The translations under genes and the position numbers were made by a program. The notes under the pieces are model-generated. The model was not told the origin of the DNA and made no database searches. It worked only from the letters and a program-made list of their open reading frames with translations. Below, one piece after another: positions 22,929-34,567 of a stretch of 64,000 bases of DNA. Source of the DNA: Chionis minor (Eukaryota > Chordata > Aves > Charadriiformes > Chionididae); assembly GCA_013398295.1 (NCBI GenBank), contig VZSF01008845.1, forward strand, positions 124,001 to 188,000, in the 5' to 3' direction. Within the stretch, counting starts at the first letter, position 1. The number at the start of each line of letters is the position of its first letter.

Positions 22929-23204
22929 TTAGCAGACTTCATCAGAGTACATGCTATCATCCAGATCACTTATGAAGATATTAAACATTGTTGGGCCCAA
23001 TCCCTGGGCGACCCCACTTGTGACAGGTTGCCAGTTTGAAAAGGAGCTGTTTACCACCACCCTCTGGGTGTTGCCTGTCAGCCAGTTCCCCACCCACCAC
23101 ACGGAAGACTTGTCTAGACCATAATGCATCAGCTTCTCTAGGAGGAGGCTGCGCGGGACTGTGTCGAAAGTCTTGGAGAAATCCAGGTAGACAACATCCA
23201 CCAC
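22929..23204 (-). pseudogene. CR1 reverse transcriptase fragment (motifs A and B)
   Basis: The frame shows motif [16 protein letters not shown] (catalytic Asp kept) and motif [21 protein letters not shown], separated by the expected [10 protein letters not shown]...VGNWLTGN region. It ends in a TAA at 22929-22931. In the neighbouring frame the motif C region reads SAND instead of the usual FADD, so the first catalytic Asp of that pair is replaced by Asn and a frameshift separates it from motifs A and B. The piece is therefore catalytically dead. It continues, after the frameshift, into the 240-codon fragment at 22160-22882. Confidence 0.88.
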
Positions 23205-23580
23205 TCAGCCCTCATCAACCAGGCAGGTTACTTTGTCATAGAAGGTGATCAGGTTTCTCAAGCATGATTTGCCCTTGGTTAATCCATGCTGTCTTTTCCC
23301 AATCACGTGCTCCATTTGACTTGTGACAGCCCCCAGAAGGATTCATTCCATAACTTTCCTAGGTACTGAAGTAAGACTGATGGGCCTATAATTTCCTGGA
23401 TCCTCCTTTAAACCGTTCTTGTAGATGGGGTGACATTAGCCTTCTTCCAGTTTGCTGGCATGTCCCCCGATCTCCACAACTTCTCAACAATTATGGAGAT
23501 CAGCCTTGCAATGGTGTCAGCCAGCTCTTTTAACACCCTCAGGTGGATATTGTCAGGGCCTATTGATTTGTAGATGTTCT

Positions 23581-23805
23581 GACTGGATATTGGGAGGTGG
23601 TAAGAAAATCACTGTTAGGACTGTCAAGCATTGGAACATGTTGTCCAGAGAGGTTATGCGATCTCTGTCTTTAGAGACATCTGATACCTAACCAAATAAG
23701 CCCTGAGCAACCTGGTCTGAATTCAGGGCTGACCCTGCTTTTAGCAGGGCATTGGACTAGAGATCTCCTAACACCCTTCCAACCTGGCTGATTCTGTGAA
23801 TTGAT
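23581..23805 (+). mobile_element. CR1 LINE (plus), 3' end of the interrupted copy
   Basis: The 3' remainder of the plus-strand CR1 that starts at 21175. It resumes with GACTGGATATTGGGAGG, passes through CAAGCATTGGAACATG and the ORF2 C-terminus (SLSLETSDT), then a 3' UTR with GGGCATTGGACTAGAGATCT and CCTTCCAACCTGGCTGATTC, and ends with a decayed ATTCTGTGA octamer. Orientation and position match the left piece across the nested insertion. Confidence 0.88.
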
Positions 23806-23936
23806 GCTGGGCCCTGGATACATTAAAATCGTTTATTTTAAACTTACCTGTCTTGCACATGGCAGAAAAATATCTGAAACTGTGACTACTATAATGTGTT
23901 ATCTCTTCCAGTAGTATCCTTCAAATAAACTCTGTT

Positions 23937-23990
23937 ACCAAAAAAACCCCCACCCAAAATCCCCCAAAAAACAAATGAAACAAAAAAATC
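23937..23990 (-). repeat. A/C-rich tract (G/T-rich on minus strand)
   Basis: A8, C5, ACCC, AAAA, C5 and A-rich blocks just after the 3' end of the plus-strand CR1. On the minus strand it is the same kind of G/T tract seen at 9.2, 20.2, 40.4 and 61.9 kb. Confidence 0.8.
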
Positions 23991-26900
23991 TTAAAAATCA
24001 GTGGAGTAAGCGTGGTGCTTACACTGCTACTTTCTTTCATGATGCCAACATTGTGTCACTGTTTCCTTGTATTCCTGTCTGTCTGCACTTTAGGTACTAG
24101 CTCTCCAAATTTGTAACGTACTGAGTAAACACAGATCCTTTTTCCAATATCAGTGCTTAAGAGCAGTTCTGTTAATAAAAAACCAACTAAACAAAAAAGA
24201 ACACAGCTAAAATGAAACCTCTTCAGTACAGCTGGAATAAAGTACTAATGCAAGATAAAAGTGTATGTGTTGGAATTAGATTAACAGGATCACAAGGGAT
24301 GCTGACAAACTACAATGCAGAAAAAATGTTTTATCATGATACAAATAATTACATGTGTATTAATTTGAAGTCCACTGAAATTGAGCCATTGTGAAGCTTG
24401 GTTTATGGTATGAGATTGTCTGAGGGAATTTATAAGAGCAGGCAAAGCTTCCCAACAACTTATAGCTAGCAGTGAAAAACATCTAATATAATGCAGAGTT
24501 TTGTCTTTCATATACTAAATCTTGCAGGTACACCACCATTTCTTTGCAGACTCTAAGAAGGATTGAGAGAGTGCATATGAAGGAATGAGCACAGGGCCTA
24601 TGAAGGTTAGTCAAATTTCTGATATAAGGATTGTAATCTCTGGGCTCAGATCCGTAATTGAAAGGCATGATTTCAGCTTTGCATATATCCATGTATGCTG
24701 CAGGTGTGTTAGTGAATGCTGTGTCATCATAGCTGTGGAACAGTGTTGAGGAAAACAGTGGTATAAATATATTGTAAGAGTGGAAGTAATCACTGTTGCT
24801 GCACAAAATAAAACAAGTGACCTAAACCAGATGTTGCAGCCCATCTGTATGTATAAATATTTCTGTGACACTTGCTTGTTGCCATAAATCTGTTTGTGAG
24901 TGGTTTCTACAAATATAAATTTTTTCACTGTTGGATCTTTGCCACCCATTAACACATTTAACAGCTCTAGAGGTCAGCACCTTATTTGGGTCAGAAATTG
25001 TGGATGTGGAATGGATTATTTTTATTGATTTCTTTTGCTTATTTCCATATCTGACCTATTTTTCTGAACAGATGTCGCAACAGACTCCATAAGGCCAAGT
25101 GATTTTTCGATACAAACCTTAGGTGATGTATTTTTGGCTTGCCACAAGACAGAAGCACTTGCTAAACTAAACTGAAGTATCTTCTGCTATTGTACTCAGC
25201 TCTTTGCCACATTGTCTCCCCTAGTTCACTGTAGTTCCCCATTGGTCAGGTTGTTCAGACAGAGTGGTTTGGGGAAAAGGATGAAGCTCTTCCTGACTGT
25301 TAATGTAACAGCTGTAAGTAAATATAGAAAGGAGAGTGCAGACTGAAAAAGGAAGTTCTATCTTGTGGAGTACCAAATAATGTTATCTTTAAAAAAATAT
25401 CTTTTTTTCTTTAAATGACATATGTAGTGGGCTAGATATTTACTTTTTATTCTTTCTGTTAGTTGAGGAATGTAACTTTCAGATGTAAAGTACAGTTGCT
25501 GCTGTGCCTGCAATAAAGAGTATATTTGCCCAAACTGTGTTAAAAATACCTGGGTTGTATATTTTTACCACTGCAGTGCAGAAACTATCCCAAAAACTGT
25601 GGCTTATGCTGAGATAAATCAGAACTACTTCTGGATTGCTTCTGCAGTATTGTAATCATTGGTGTGACTGCAAGGAAACAAGAAGATCCCCTGTCGTGCT
25701 GGGATGTTACACAATATTGCCCTATTTTGTAGCTGAGTTTCCTCCTCTATAGGTCTAGTGATTAACACTTGCCTTGTGGCTGGAGGTTGTTGAGGTGTTG
25801 TGTTTGTATAGCACTTAGTAGAAAAGGACTACTGACAGAGGTATAAGGGAAGATAAACGAGCCTTTGAAGATATGAAATGCTAGAAGCTGGTACTATTGA
25901 TGATAATGGGGAGTAAAGGCTCTTTACAAGTTAACTGGGAAAGACAATTCAGTAAAGTCTTTGTGCTTTCCCCTTCAGTTTAACTTAAATATAGTGGAAC
26001 CTATCGATCTACAAAAGTAACGTGTATGGTCTTCTGTATATATCAGTTGGTGCACTTTGTAAGTGTCTGCTCTGCCTCGAACATTTATAAAATCTAAACA
26101 TTAAATGTAAACAGTAATGCAATCATCTGACCTTGTCTGTGGTGTCACTCCTTTTTGCACGCATTTGTGAACTCTTTTGACTTTGGTTATTTTCTGTCTG
26201 GAAGAAAAAAATAATGAGGCTTTTTTTTCCTATTGAAAGTTTATTATTTTAACAGATAATTGCAGGATTTCTACATAATAAAAGCAAAATAAATGGCTTT
26301 ATTGGATTATTATTTTTTGTCCACTACCTGTGTTAGAATTCTGTTGCACCACTAGACTAGGTGTGTTTTCCAAATTCCCCATGACATTTCAGATCATGGT
26401 AAGTCATCTCAAGTAGCTGTGGAAGGCTGGACAACATCAGGTCTTTCCAGGTCACCTTGATTTGAAGATAACTCTATTTACATTAATTGGACAGATAAAG
26501 AATATTATTAGACATATGGGTAGGATCAGATTACATCTTACAAAGAAATCAGTGGTACCTATACAGCCTGAAAGAGCTCTGGGACTTCAGAAGGGATGGG
26601 AAAGAAAATGACAGTTTATGTAATATGCTGACAGACCTCAACACAAATACTGATGATTAAGAATTTTGATCTTATATTAGCTGCTTGGTCAACTGCTTAC
26701 CTTCATTTCTCCCTGAAAAATGGTTTGTTCAAATATGAAGAATACTGGCAGAACAGTGATAGAGGTCAAACATCTGATGAGTTGGCCTAAGACAGAGGAT
26801 AACATTTGCAGAGTGCTTTCTGTTAGAAAGAAGAAAAAAAAAAAAGACTTTTCACTTAAGGCACAGATACTATTGTATTAAATTTTATTAAATATTATTC

Positions 26901-28643
26901 ACAAATACATCAGCTATACAATTCAATAACAGTTTCTGAAAACCTGTTTTTCATGTTCAGCCTTAAGAACAAAGTTCCTTAAAATCCCTTTTGTTTTTAG
27001 AACAAGTTATTATCCTGTGTCCTACTATATTCCACCTTACCTCCACCTGCAACTGTCTTTGCTACCCTCTCTTTAGAGCAATTTCAGCACTTACAGCGAG
27101 AAGCTGGAGGCTCTTGCCAGGCATGAACCTCTGCTCTCTCTTGCCTGCGGAGCAACTTAGTGGTCAATTCTTTGTGCTTCCTACCAAGGAAAGGTCCTTA
27201 GGCTCCTTCTCAGAAGCTGTCACAGAGCTCAGAGCTTAGGTTGTGCAAAGATCTTTTTATGATGACTCTTTCCAAAAATTGTTCTTTGTTTTTCAGGGTC
27301 GAAAGAGAGGAGATTTTTTAGGAAGAATTTTGTCATTCACTTTTATTTATTAAGAAGGCAATTCACTTTGTCAATAAGGCTATGACATCCCTTAATTATC
27401 AAGCTTATGGCATTTCACTGTTTTGTGCAAGGCGTTTGTGTTGTCTGCATTTCATTTTCCCATTGTAACTGCAGAAAATCTGAAAGTAAGCAAAAGTTAA
27501 AATGTAAATGCCATGGTCTTAGCTGTAATATTAAATGTTCCCCATGGTTTTACGATTACCCTTTACAGAATCTGTTGATGCATTTTGGCAAGCACAATAT
27601 TAAAAATTTGCTTGGCAAAAATCCCCTTAGCAGAACCTGACAGACAGTAAGGTCAATAAAGTTTTAATCAACGAAGGAGAGAATACTCTTCTTCCAGATG
27701 GGTACCATAGAACAATACTTGCATGAAATATTTATGGTTCACTTTAGAATCTCAAAGTCTGAAGCATAAGTAAAGGTTGGTGATTATTTCTAAAGTAAAA
27801 TGTGCTTATGCTTAGAATTTCTGAGGATTAAATTGCTGTGAAGTGAATGCTAGTCTTGTTACTGGAAGTACGTAATTATAGTATTTGACTGAGCACCAAG
27901 TTTGTTATTGAACTTTCTTTTGTTCATAACAGTCCAACACTTTTTAAGACATCATAAACACGTATTTTGTACGTGATGATTCTTGACGTATGCATGTCTC
28001 TTTAAATTGTAGATTTTGTTTGTGTGATATACAATTATATATTTACTATTGATAAAGACATCATGTTGTCACTAAGTTTTTGTTCTAACTGAAGTTTGTC
28101 ACATTGGAATTGTTCAGTGCACGCAGTGGTATCCTAATCATAAAATGTTATCTGTTTTACTATATGGCCTGGGTTCTGTGCTTGGGCAATTCAAAAAATT
28201 TGAAATTAAGAGAAATCTTAATACAGGGAAATTCCCTCCCTGAGTCCTGATCCTGCTACATCACCCATTCCGATTCAGACCTAAGGAGGAAGAAACCCAG
28301 GAAAACTTTGACATCGATGATGTCAGTGGATAAATGGTTTACATATGCCTAACCCAGTGCAATAACTTTGCTTCCTATTGTGAAATCTTAAGTGATTTGT
28401 CTACAAGAACTGGAATATTGAAACGGATTGCCTGATGCTTCTCTGTTCCCAGCAGAAGAGTAAGGGAAAACCTGCCCAGACCAAGCCAAATAAGAGCAGT
28501 GGCCATGGCTGTACTCTGAGTCTGCATGAAAGACTAACTGAAAAATCAAGTTGTTTAGCTATGCCAGTCATTCTTATAAAGTGGATATCCAAGGAAGGTT
28601 TGAATGTATTCAGTATTCATTTCTGCTACCATTTTAACACTTG

Positions 28644-28676
28644 CTAATTAACAATTAATGCAGCCATTAATTAACA
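28644..28676. promoter_or_regulatory. TAAT-rich palindrome, possible homeodomain site cluster
   Basis: CTAATTAAC is followed by a perfect 8-bp inverted repeat AATTAATG-CAGC-CATTAATT (28653-28672) and then AAC. TAATTA and ATTAAT cores are the typical binding preference of many homeodomain proteins. This is motif evidence only, with no conservation or expression support. Confidence 0.3.
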
Positions 28677-31600
28677 CCTACAGCAAGCTTCTTAGACATC
28701 ATACTGAGAGTTTGAAAGCACTGAAACATGATTTGTGGTTTTGAGTTCATTATGAACTCTGAATAATTCATCTTGTTTTCAAGAAACTGCTATGTTTTGT
28801 ACAGAGAAACTTAAATTGCAGGTGTACAATGAGTTGAATTATCAGCTACATTAGCATAATTTAAATCCAAAATATATTGCTTTAAATCTGTGACGTTAAA
28901 GGTGACTGAAATATTTAATTAGGTACTTCTAGTTGCTTTGCTGTTATACTAATTCAGTGAGTTTAGGAATGACATTAAACTTTTTAAGAAAGCAGTGTGG
29001 TTGAGTATGCATAATGTAAAAAATAATATAGAATGACTGCTTTTGGATCAAATTAATATAAAAGTAATAAAAAATGTACATAAGTTGTTAACCTTTCTGA
29101 TAACTTTAATTGGACTATTACACTTACAGTCATAGAAGACTAATTGGCTAAATTGTCTATTAAAATAACCTGAAATTAGTATCAATTATGACAAAATTGT
29201 CTTTCCTGAGTAGGAGTGGATAAAATTTCTTCATTTGTATTAAATCCCTAATTTATTGTAAAAATACTTGGCAGGTGTTGAGTATTTTGCATAAAATTCA
29301 CCTAATCAGTCGTTCTACCTTAAAAAATCTTCCCTTCTAATTGTTTCTTTTCTTTGCCCTTATTTTAGTTTTAAAATTCAGAAAGGAGTGGTTTTGGTGA
29401 TGGCGTTTTGCTTTGTTTTTCAAAACAATGAGACCTAGATTGAATGTATTTTTAATGACTATGTTATTATACTGTCATCCATTCTATAATTTTGTCTAAA
29501 GTGATTGACACTATCACTATGTCCTATTGTTCAGTCAGAGCACATGCAAATACACCTGAGTATGCTTAATTGCATTTTTTCCTGTCAAGTCTTTAATTTT
29601 CTCACAGGCAATTTCAGGTGATAGGTTTAGGGAAAGCCAGAATATCTTAATCTTCTACATAGCATACATATTTATTACTGTCTCCTACTGGATGGAGTCC
29701 ATGCATTATATCAGTGTTTTGCTAGCAGATAATAAAGTGCTACTTGGAGCTCTGCTGGCATGAGTTTTAAAAACAGGCAGATCTTAGTTCTAACCACACC
29801 TGACCAGGACATTTCTAGTCCATGTACTAAAACTGTACTGTGGCCTCCAGAGTATGACATAATTGCATATTCTGTGACCTCAATTCTAGTACAATCCTAT
29901 AAAGCAAATTTGCGGTTCAATACTTGTTACAGCTCTGCACTTCCTACATCTGCTTCTTCTGTTCTTCATAAAATGTGTTACTACAGTCAGTTTCTTCATA
30001 TGTTCAACCCTGGCAGTGCTGGTTGGTGCCATTATGTCTACTAGATGTCAAAGGAAGAAGCTGTGTCTGTCTCTTAACAGAGCTAGCCACCTACTCTCTT
30101 TCTTCTAGCTGAGCTTATTTCATGTTACTAAGCTATCTTATATGGCCGTGGGGTCCTTCATGAATCAGTCCTCCCTATTGTAGAAGCTGTGGTCACAGAT
30201 CAAAGGTAATCATGGCAATAAACTCATTCATAGCACGTGGATTTGAAGAATTTGGTTGTAGTCATGAACACTTGCAGCATGCTTAGACACCTGTAGCTTT
30301 CCTGCACAGTGATATCCATGTAAATATATAGCTCCAGTTCACTGTTTTCTAGAATGAACGCACACTGAGCAGAGCAGATGGGTTTTACATCACTCCATGA
30401 GATTTTGCCCTTGCTATCTGAGTAGTTGCATCTCTGTCTGCAATTTTGACTCAGTGATAACTTAATTTATTAAAACAATGAAAATATCAACTAACTTGAG
30501 AGACTTGCCTCTTCTTGAGACTGAACCTTCACCAAAATCAAAATCACAAAGTAATAACACATTTCACAGATGTTGAGATTAATACAAAACCTAATTTATT
30601 GCACAAGTTTTTCTTCAAGACTTCTTTCCCAGACACAAGAGTGCTATGGGTTCAACAGACAGTTCCACACAAATGTGATATGGCCTAGCATGATTTTCCA
30701 TATAAACATTACTCAGATTATTTAGGATTTTACTTAAAAAAAAATTCTCTGGACGCAGATTTTCCTTGCTTATTTGCCGTCTTCTGTCAAGTGGTTTCCT
30801 TTTAAAAAATTGCTTTAAAAAAAAAAAGAAAAAAAGCCTAAATTAGGATGAAATAATTCTTCTAATGTTCTTGAAATGCATCTAAAGGTAGCATTGTCAT
30901 AAGTTGTTGAAAAGCTGCTGTTGGTACACGAAAATAGAGTTGGTTTTGAAGCCTGGTTAGGCATTTTTCAACTATACATTTTGCAAAGTAAATACTTTCT
31001 CTCATTAAAAATAAAAAAGTTTAATTTTGTTTTTTTCTGACAAATTTTATCAACTATGTTCTTGCTGGTGTTGCTGATCAAAGACTGAGAGGCATCCTGC
31101 TCCTAAATAACTGGTACCTTGTTGCCATTCTAACATACAGAAAGCCTGAGTTACCTGCCAAAGGTATTTACTCTTCTTTCCCTCAGGTGGTAGAACTACA
31201 TCCCCATACTTCTTAAATTTTGTTTACCTGTTACAGGAATGTTTACTGAAAACCAGAATGAGATAATGAATTATTGTCAGATATTTGTCATTTTGTGGTG
31301 CCGCAAGTTTTTAAAAAGTCTCATGAACCTACTAGAGAAAAGATGAATTTTTATTAATTATGTATAACAGTAGCTAGGGAATACAGGTTCAGAAGTAAGA
31401 AGTCTTCACTCTACCTGTAGAAAAAAAAGAAAAAAAGAACGAAACAGGTAAAAAAACCCCCAAATCATTCCTCTGCTAACACTGATAGTGTTAGATGTCT
31501 ATTTGGAACATTAAGTATCAGTTACTTTTTATTTCTTATTTAATATTGAATTTAATGCTTTGAACAGGAATTTACTTTTTTTTTCCACTCTGGTTTGAGC

Positions 31601-32136
31601 TTTTTAATGCTTACTTACTTATATCCTTTTTTTTTCCCCCACTGAGGTATTACATACAATGAGTTGTCCGGTCTCTACTGCTTTTCAATAAGCCATACTA
31701 AGAAACTTGACTTGTCTGGTATTAAGTGAAGGAAAAGGATTTGACAGGTTTAGACATAAAATGAATAGTGACTTTCCTCTGAAAATGTGTCAAATTAAAG
31801 CAGGTGGGGTGAGGAAAACAGCTACAATATGTCAACTTTTACAGGCTTTGATTTATTTTTAATGATGTGGTGCACTTTAGGAAGCCTGAAGATGTGCTCA
31901 TTCACAGCCCAGGTCTCATGGTGTGCTGTATTGTTCAGGTATTTCTTCTAAGTTGGGTGCAAGATGGGATCATGACCTAGAACTCCTGTAAATAGCAATT
32001 ACCTCTTTGGAAAGAGAATGATTAAAGTTTAGTTGAATGTCAGCAAACTATTCACTCCTCTCTCTTCCTCCCTTCTGTAACTTATTTATACTTCTCAACC
32101 ACACATCCTTCCAAAGTTTTTCTATTGCCATCTCTC

Positions 32137-32183
<47 letters not shown>

Positions 32184-32184
32184 T
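32137..32184. repeat. (TTTA)12 microsatellite
   Basis: 48 bases of uninterrupted tetranucleotide repeat, about 12 perfect copies. A repeat this long and pure is likely to vary in length between individuals. Confidence 0.95.
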
Positions 32185-32639
32185 GATGGGTCACATAGGA
32201 TAATGTGAAAGCATAAGATCTTAGTCCATCATCATATAACAAACTAGTAATTTCTGGTCCAAATGGAGAAAAAAATATACAAAGTTTGTGGAATAAAAAA
32301 CATTAAATACTAAATCAGAATTGTTTCAGAGAAAAACAGGATACAAAATATGATGGATCCACAAAACAGGGTTTAAAACACACATTATTCAGCCAGGAAA
32401 ATCATGGATTTTTTTTTTTTTTTTTAGAAAATGATTCCAGCAAGCCTCCTCTATCTCATATTTCATGAAATAATTTGGTACTGGAAATATAAATTGGACA
32501 AGAACCCAGCTGAAGGGCAGATAACAGTTGGCTACACCAAAAAGAGAGAATAAAGTAAGAAAATCATTCTTCAGTATCACCACAAACAAAATGTCTCAAT
32601 ATCGATATTTTGAAATATTTTCCTTAATAACCTCAACCA
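32185..32639. other. Unique DNA between microsatellite and LTR
   Basis: Contains a T-run at about 32408-32426. Nothing else was recognised. Confidence 0.6.
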
Positions 32640-32644
32640 GAAAG
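32640..32644. repeat. Probable target-site duplication GAAAG (left)
   Basis: GAAAG precedes the LTR start. The right copy at 32992-32996 reads AAAAG, one mismatch in five. Confidence 0.55.
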
Positions 32645-32991
32645 TGTCCTCGTTCCAGTGGGGATAGGGTTAATTTCTGGCCTGGAAACAGGTATTCTAT
32701 AGCACCTGATGCCATGCCCAGTACTTAGGCAGGAGCCAGCCTGGAAAGTGGCTTGGAAGCCGCAGCTTGGGAGTGAGCCGGGGCTTCCCAGGTCTGATTG
32801 GTGCACCTCAGGATGGTAACCCTGTTTGTACATTCCTCTGCCAGTGTTATTATTTCTTCTATTTCCTTTGCTGTTCTGTTAGACTGCTTTTATCTCAACC
32901 CATGAGTTTTGCCTTTTTCTTCCGATTCTCCTTCACCACTGTGAGGGTTGGGTACGTGTTCTTTGTCGCTGGCTGAAAACAAACCACAACA
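32645..32991 (+). mobile_element. Short solo LTR, ERVL-like
   Basis: The element begins TGTCCTCGTTCCAGTGGGG and ends AAACCACAACA. It carries the bird ERVL-type LTR landmarks GGGATAGGGTTAATTT near the 5' end and TTTATCTCAACCCATGAGTT followed by CCGATTCTCC near the 3' end, so the orientation is plus. At 347 bp it is much shorter than the related LTR at 41.7 kb, and I see no TATA box, so most of U3 and part of R appear deleted. The usual ATTAAA-type poly(A) site region (TGTTCTGTTAGAC, about 32872) is mutated. The end AAACCAC(A/G)ACA is shared with the LTR at 41704-42449, linking the two. No internal viral genes flank it. Confidence 0.8.
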
Positions 32992-32996
32992 AAAAG
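32992..32996. repeat. Probable target-site duplication AAAAG (right)
   Basis: Pairs with GAAAG at 32640-32644 with one mismatch. Confidence 0.5.
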
Positions 32997-34043
32997 TTAG
33001 AGGGGCTATGTGATATTTGTTGAAGACCCAAAGCTAGAAGGCCTCAATATTAAGAACAAGTGTATTCATGATGGCATTGAGCAGTAATCAGAATATCTCC
33101 CTAAGAACACTTCCCTGGAGCCAAGGTAAAGAGCTCCACAGACAGTGAAACAGTCTCTCGCTTACGGTATAATAGTCTGCTTTTTTTTTTTTTTTTTTAA
33201 TTTGTTATTGTCTCCTTCCCTAAAGATATATATTACTCTCTGGGAGTTACAAAATCAAATCAGACAGCTTCTGAAATTCCTGTATCCTCATACCTGGTGG
33301 GCCTGAGGTAGGACCCTGGTCTGAGGAGCCAATCGCCAAGCTCCAAGGGGAATATTTTTCTAGGAAGGAAGTTGCAAAGTAACCATGTGCATGACTGTCA
33401 GGAACATATAACAGAAGGAAATTTTGGTGTGCCAAGTGAAGCCTCAGGCTGTTACAGGAATGGACAAGTAAAGGGGATGTACATCAATCCACACCATTTT
33501 AGGAAGTACCTAAAATAGCAGACATGTACATGGAGGAGGTGGAAAGAAAGCAAATAAATACATATAGGCAAAGAGAGTCACAAAGTATGCACCCCTTCAT
33601 TCAAGATTTTTTTGTAGTAAAGCTTTAGAAATGGTGACTAAATGAATTATCCTGTGAAATGTTTACTGGACAACAGAAATCCTCGTGGTGTCGGGCACTA
33701 CTAACTATGATCTGGAAAAGTAGCTTAAGCTCTTTAGATTAATTAAATCACTCAGAATCTTAAAAGATGAACATATTAAGACTAACAGTATTAGTGAGAT
33801 ATAATAGATACAGCCCAGTTGTTCTCTAGACAGCATTGTAAGGATTACCTTATTTTATTCAGAATATTACAAGTCAATGTATATAAGGTGCTTAAATAAA
33901 CATGGAATTGAAAACGAGAATAAAACCAGCTATTCTCTTAATGTTACATGAACAACTCTGAGATCATTATTGAATCAGTTTCTGCATTTACTTTAGTACC
34001 ATATCCTTATGTATTCCTGTCTAAGAAGATATATGTGAGAACG
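32997..34043. other. Unique DNA, no gene recognised
   Basis: Contains a T-run of about 18 at 33181-33198. No transposon or exon was recognised. The patch 33290-33360 is more GC-balanced but unidentified. Confidence 0.6.
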
Positions 34044-34567
34044 GTGGTCGTACTGTGTTCTGTATTGGGCCCCTCACTTCAAGAAAGACATTGAGGTGCT
34101 GGAACATGTCCAGAGAAGGGCAACGAAGCTGGTGAAGGATCTAGAGGACAAGTCTTATGAGGAGCGGCTGAGGGAACTGGGATTGTTTAGCCCAGAGAAA
34201 AGGAGGCTGAGGGGTGATGTTATTTCTCTCTACAACTACCTGGAGGAGGTTGTAACGAGGTGGGTGTTGGTCTCTTTTCCCAAGTAACAAGCGATAGGAC
34301 AAGAGGAAATGGCCTCAAGTTGCACCAGGGGAGGTTTAGATTATATATTAGGAAAAATTTCTTCACCAAAAGCATTGGAAGCATGTCAAGCATTGGAATA
34401 GGCTGCCCAGGGAAGTGTTTGAGTCACCATCCCTGGAGGTATTTAAAAGACAGGTAGATGTGGCACTGAGGCACATGGTTTAGTGGTGGTCTTGTCAGTA
34501 CTAGGTTAACAGTTGGACTTGATTATCTTAAAGGTCTTTTCCAAAATAAACTATTCTATAACTCATG
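34044..34567 (+). mobile_element. CR1 LINE, 5'-truncated 3' end
   Basis: A plus-strand CR1 beginning within ORF2 at GTTCTGTATTGGGCCCC. It continues through GAGGTGCTGGAACATGTCCA, GAGGAGCGGCTGAGGGAACT and GGACAAGAGGAAATGGCCTC, then the ORF2 C-terminus and the 3' UTR (GGTTTAGTGGTGGTCTTG, TTGGACTTGATTATCTTAAA), ending in a decayed ATTCTAT octamer. Frame breaks separate 34096-34287 (residues [20 protein letters not shown]) from 34260-34457. Its 3' UTR type (TTTAGTGGTGG) differs from the copy at 2.07 kb, so it belongs to another CR1 subfamily. Confidence 0.92.

Larger units (their letters stand above)
22055..23580 (-). mobile_element. CR1 LINE (minus) nested inside a plus-strand CR1
   Basis: A 1.5-kb minus-strand CR1. 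Its 3' end (octamers ATCATAGAACCATAGAAT at about 22055) lies at the low coordinate and its truncated 5' end at about 23580 (CCTATTGATTTGTAGATG). The 3' UTR (CCAGGTTAGAAGCGGATCTC) differs from the TTTGGGTTGGAAGGG type seen at 9.5, 60.5 and 62.3 kb, so this is another CR1 subfamily. It keeps a 240-codon open frame for the ORF2 C-terminal region plus a separate reverse-transcriptase frame. It interrupts a plus-strand CR1 and must be the younger of the two. I see no target-site duplication, as is usual for CR1. Confidence 0.93.
23806..32136. other. 8.3 kb unique AT-rich DNA, no gene recognised
   Basis: No recognisable transposon, exon or RNA gene. It starts with an A/C-rich tract (23937-23990). 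A-runs occur at about 26827-26844 and 30812-30836. Open frames are all under 115 codons; the largest pair, at about 24483-24955 on the minus strand, has no family resemblance. A symmetric TAAT-rich palindrome at 28644-28676 is described in findings. Confidence 0.65.

Noticed and set aside
22599..23039. 146-codon plus-strand frame inside the nested CR1
   Set aside because: It is antisense to CR1 ORF2. The minus-strand frames carry the reverse-transcriptase landmarks.
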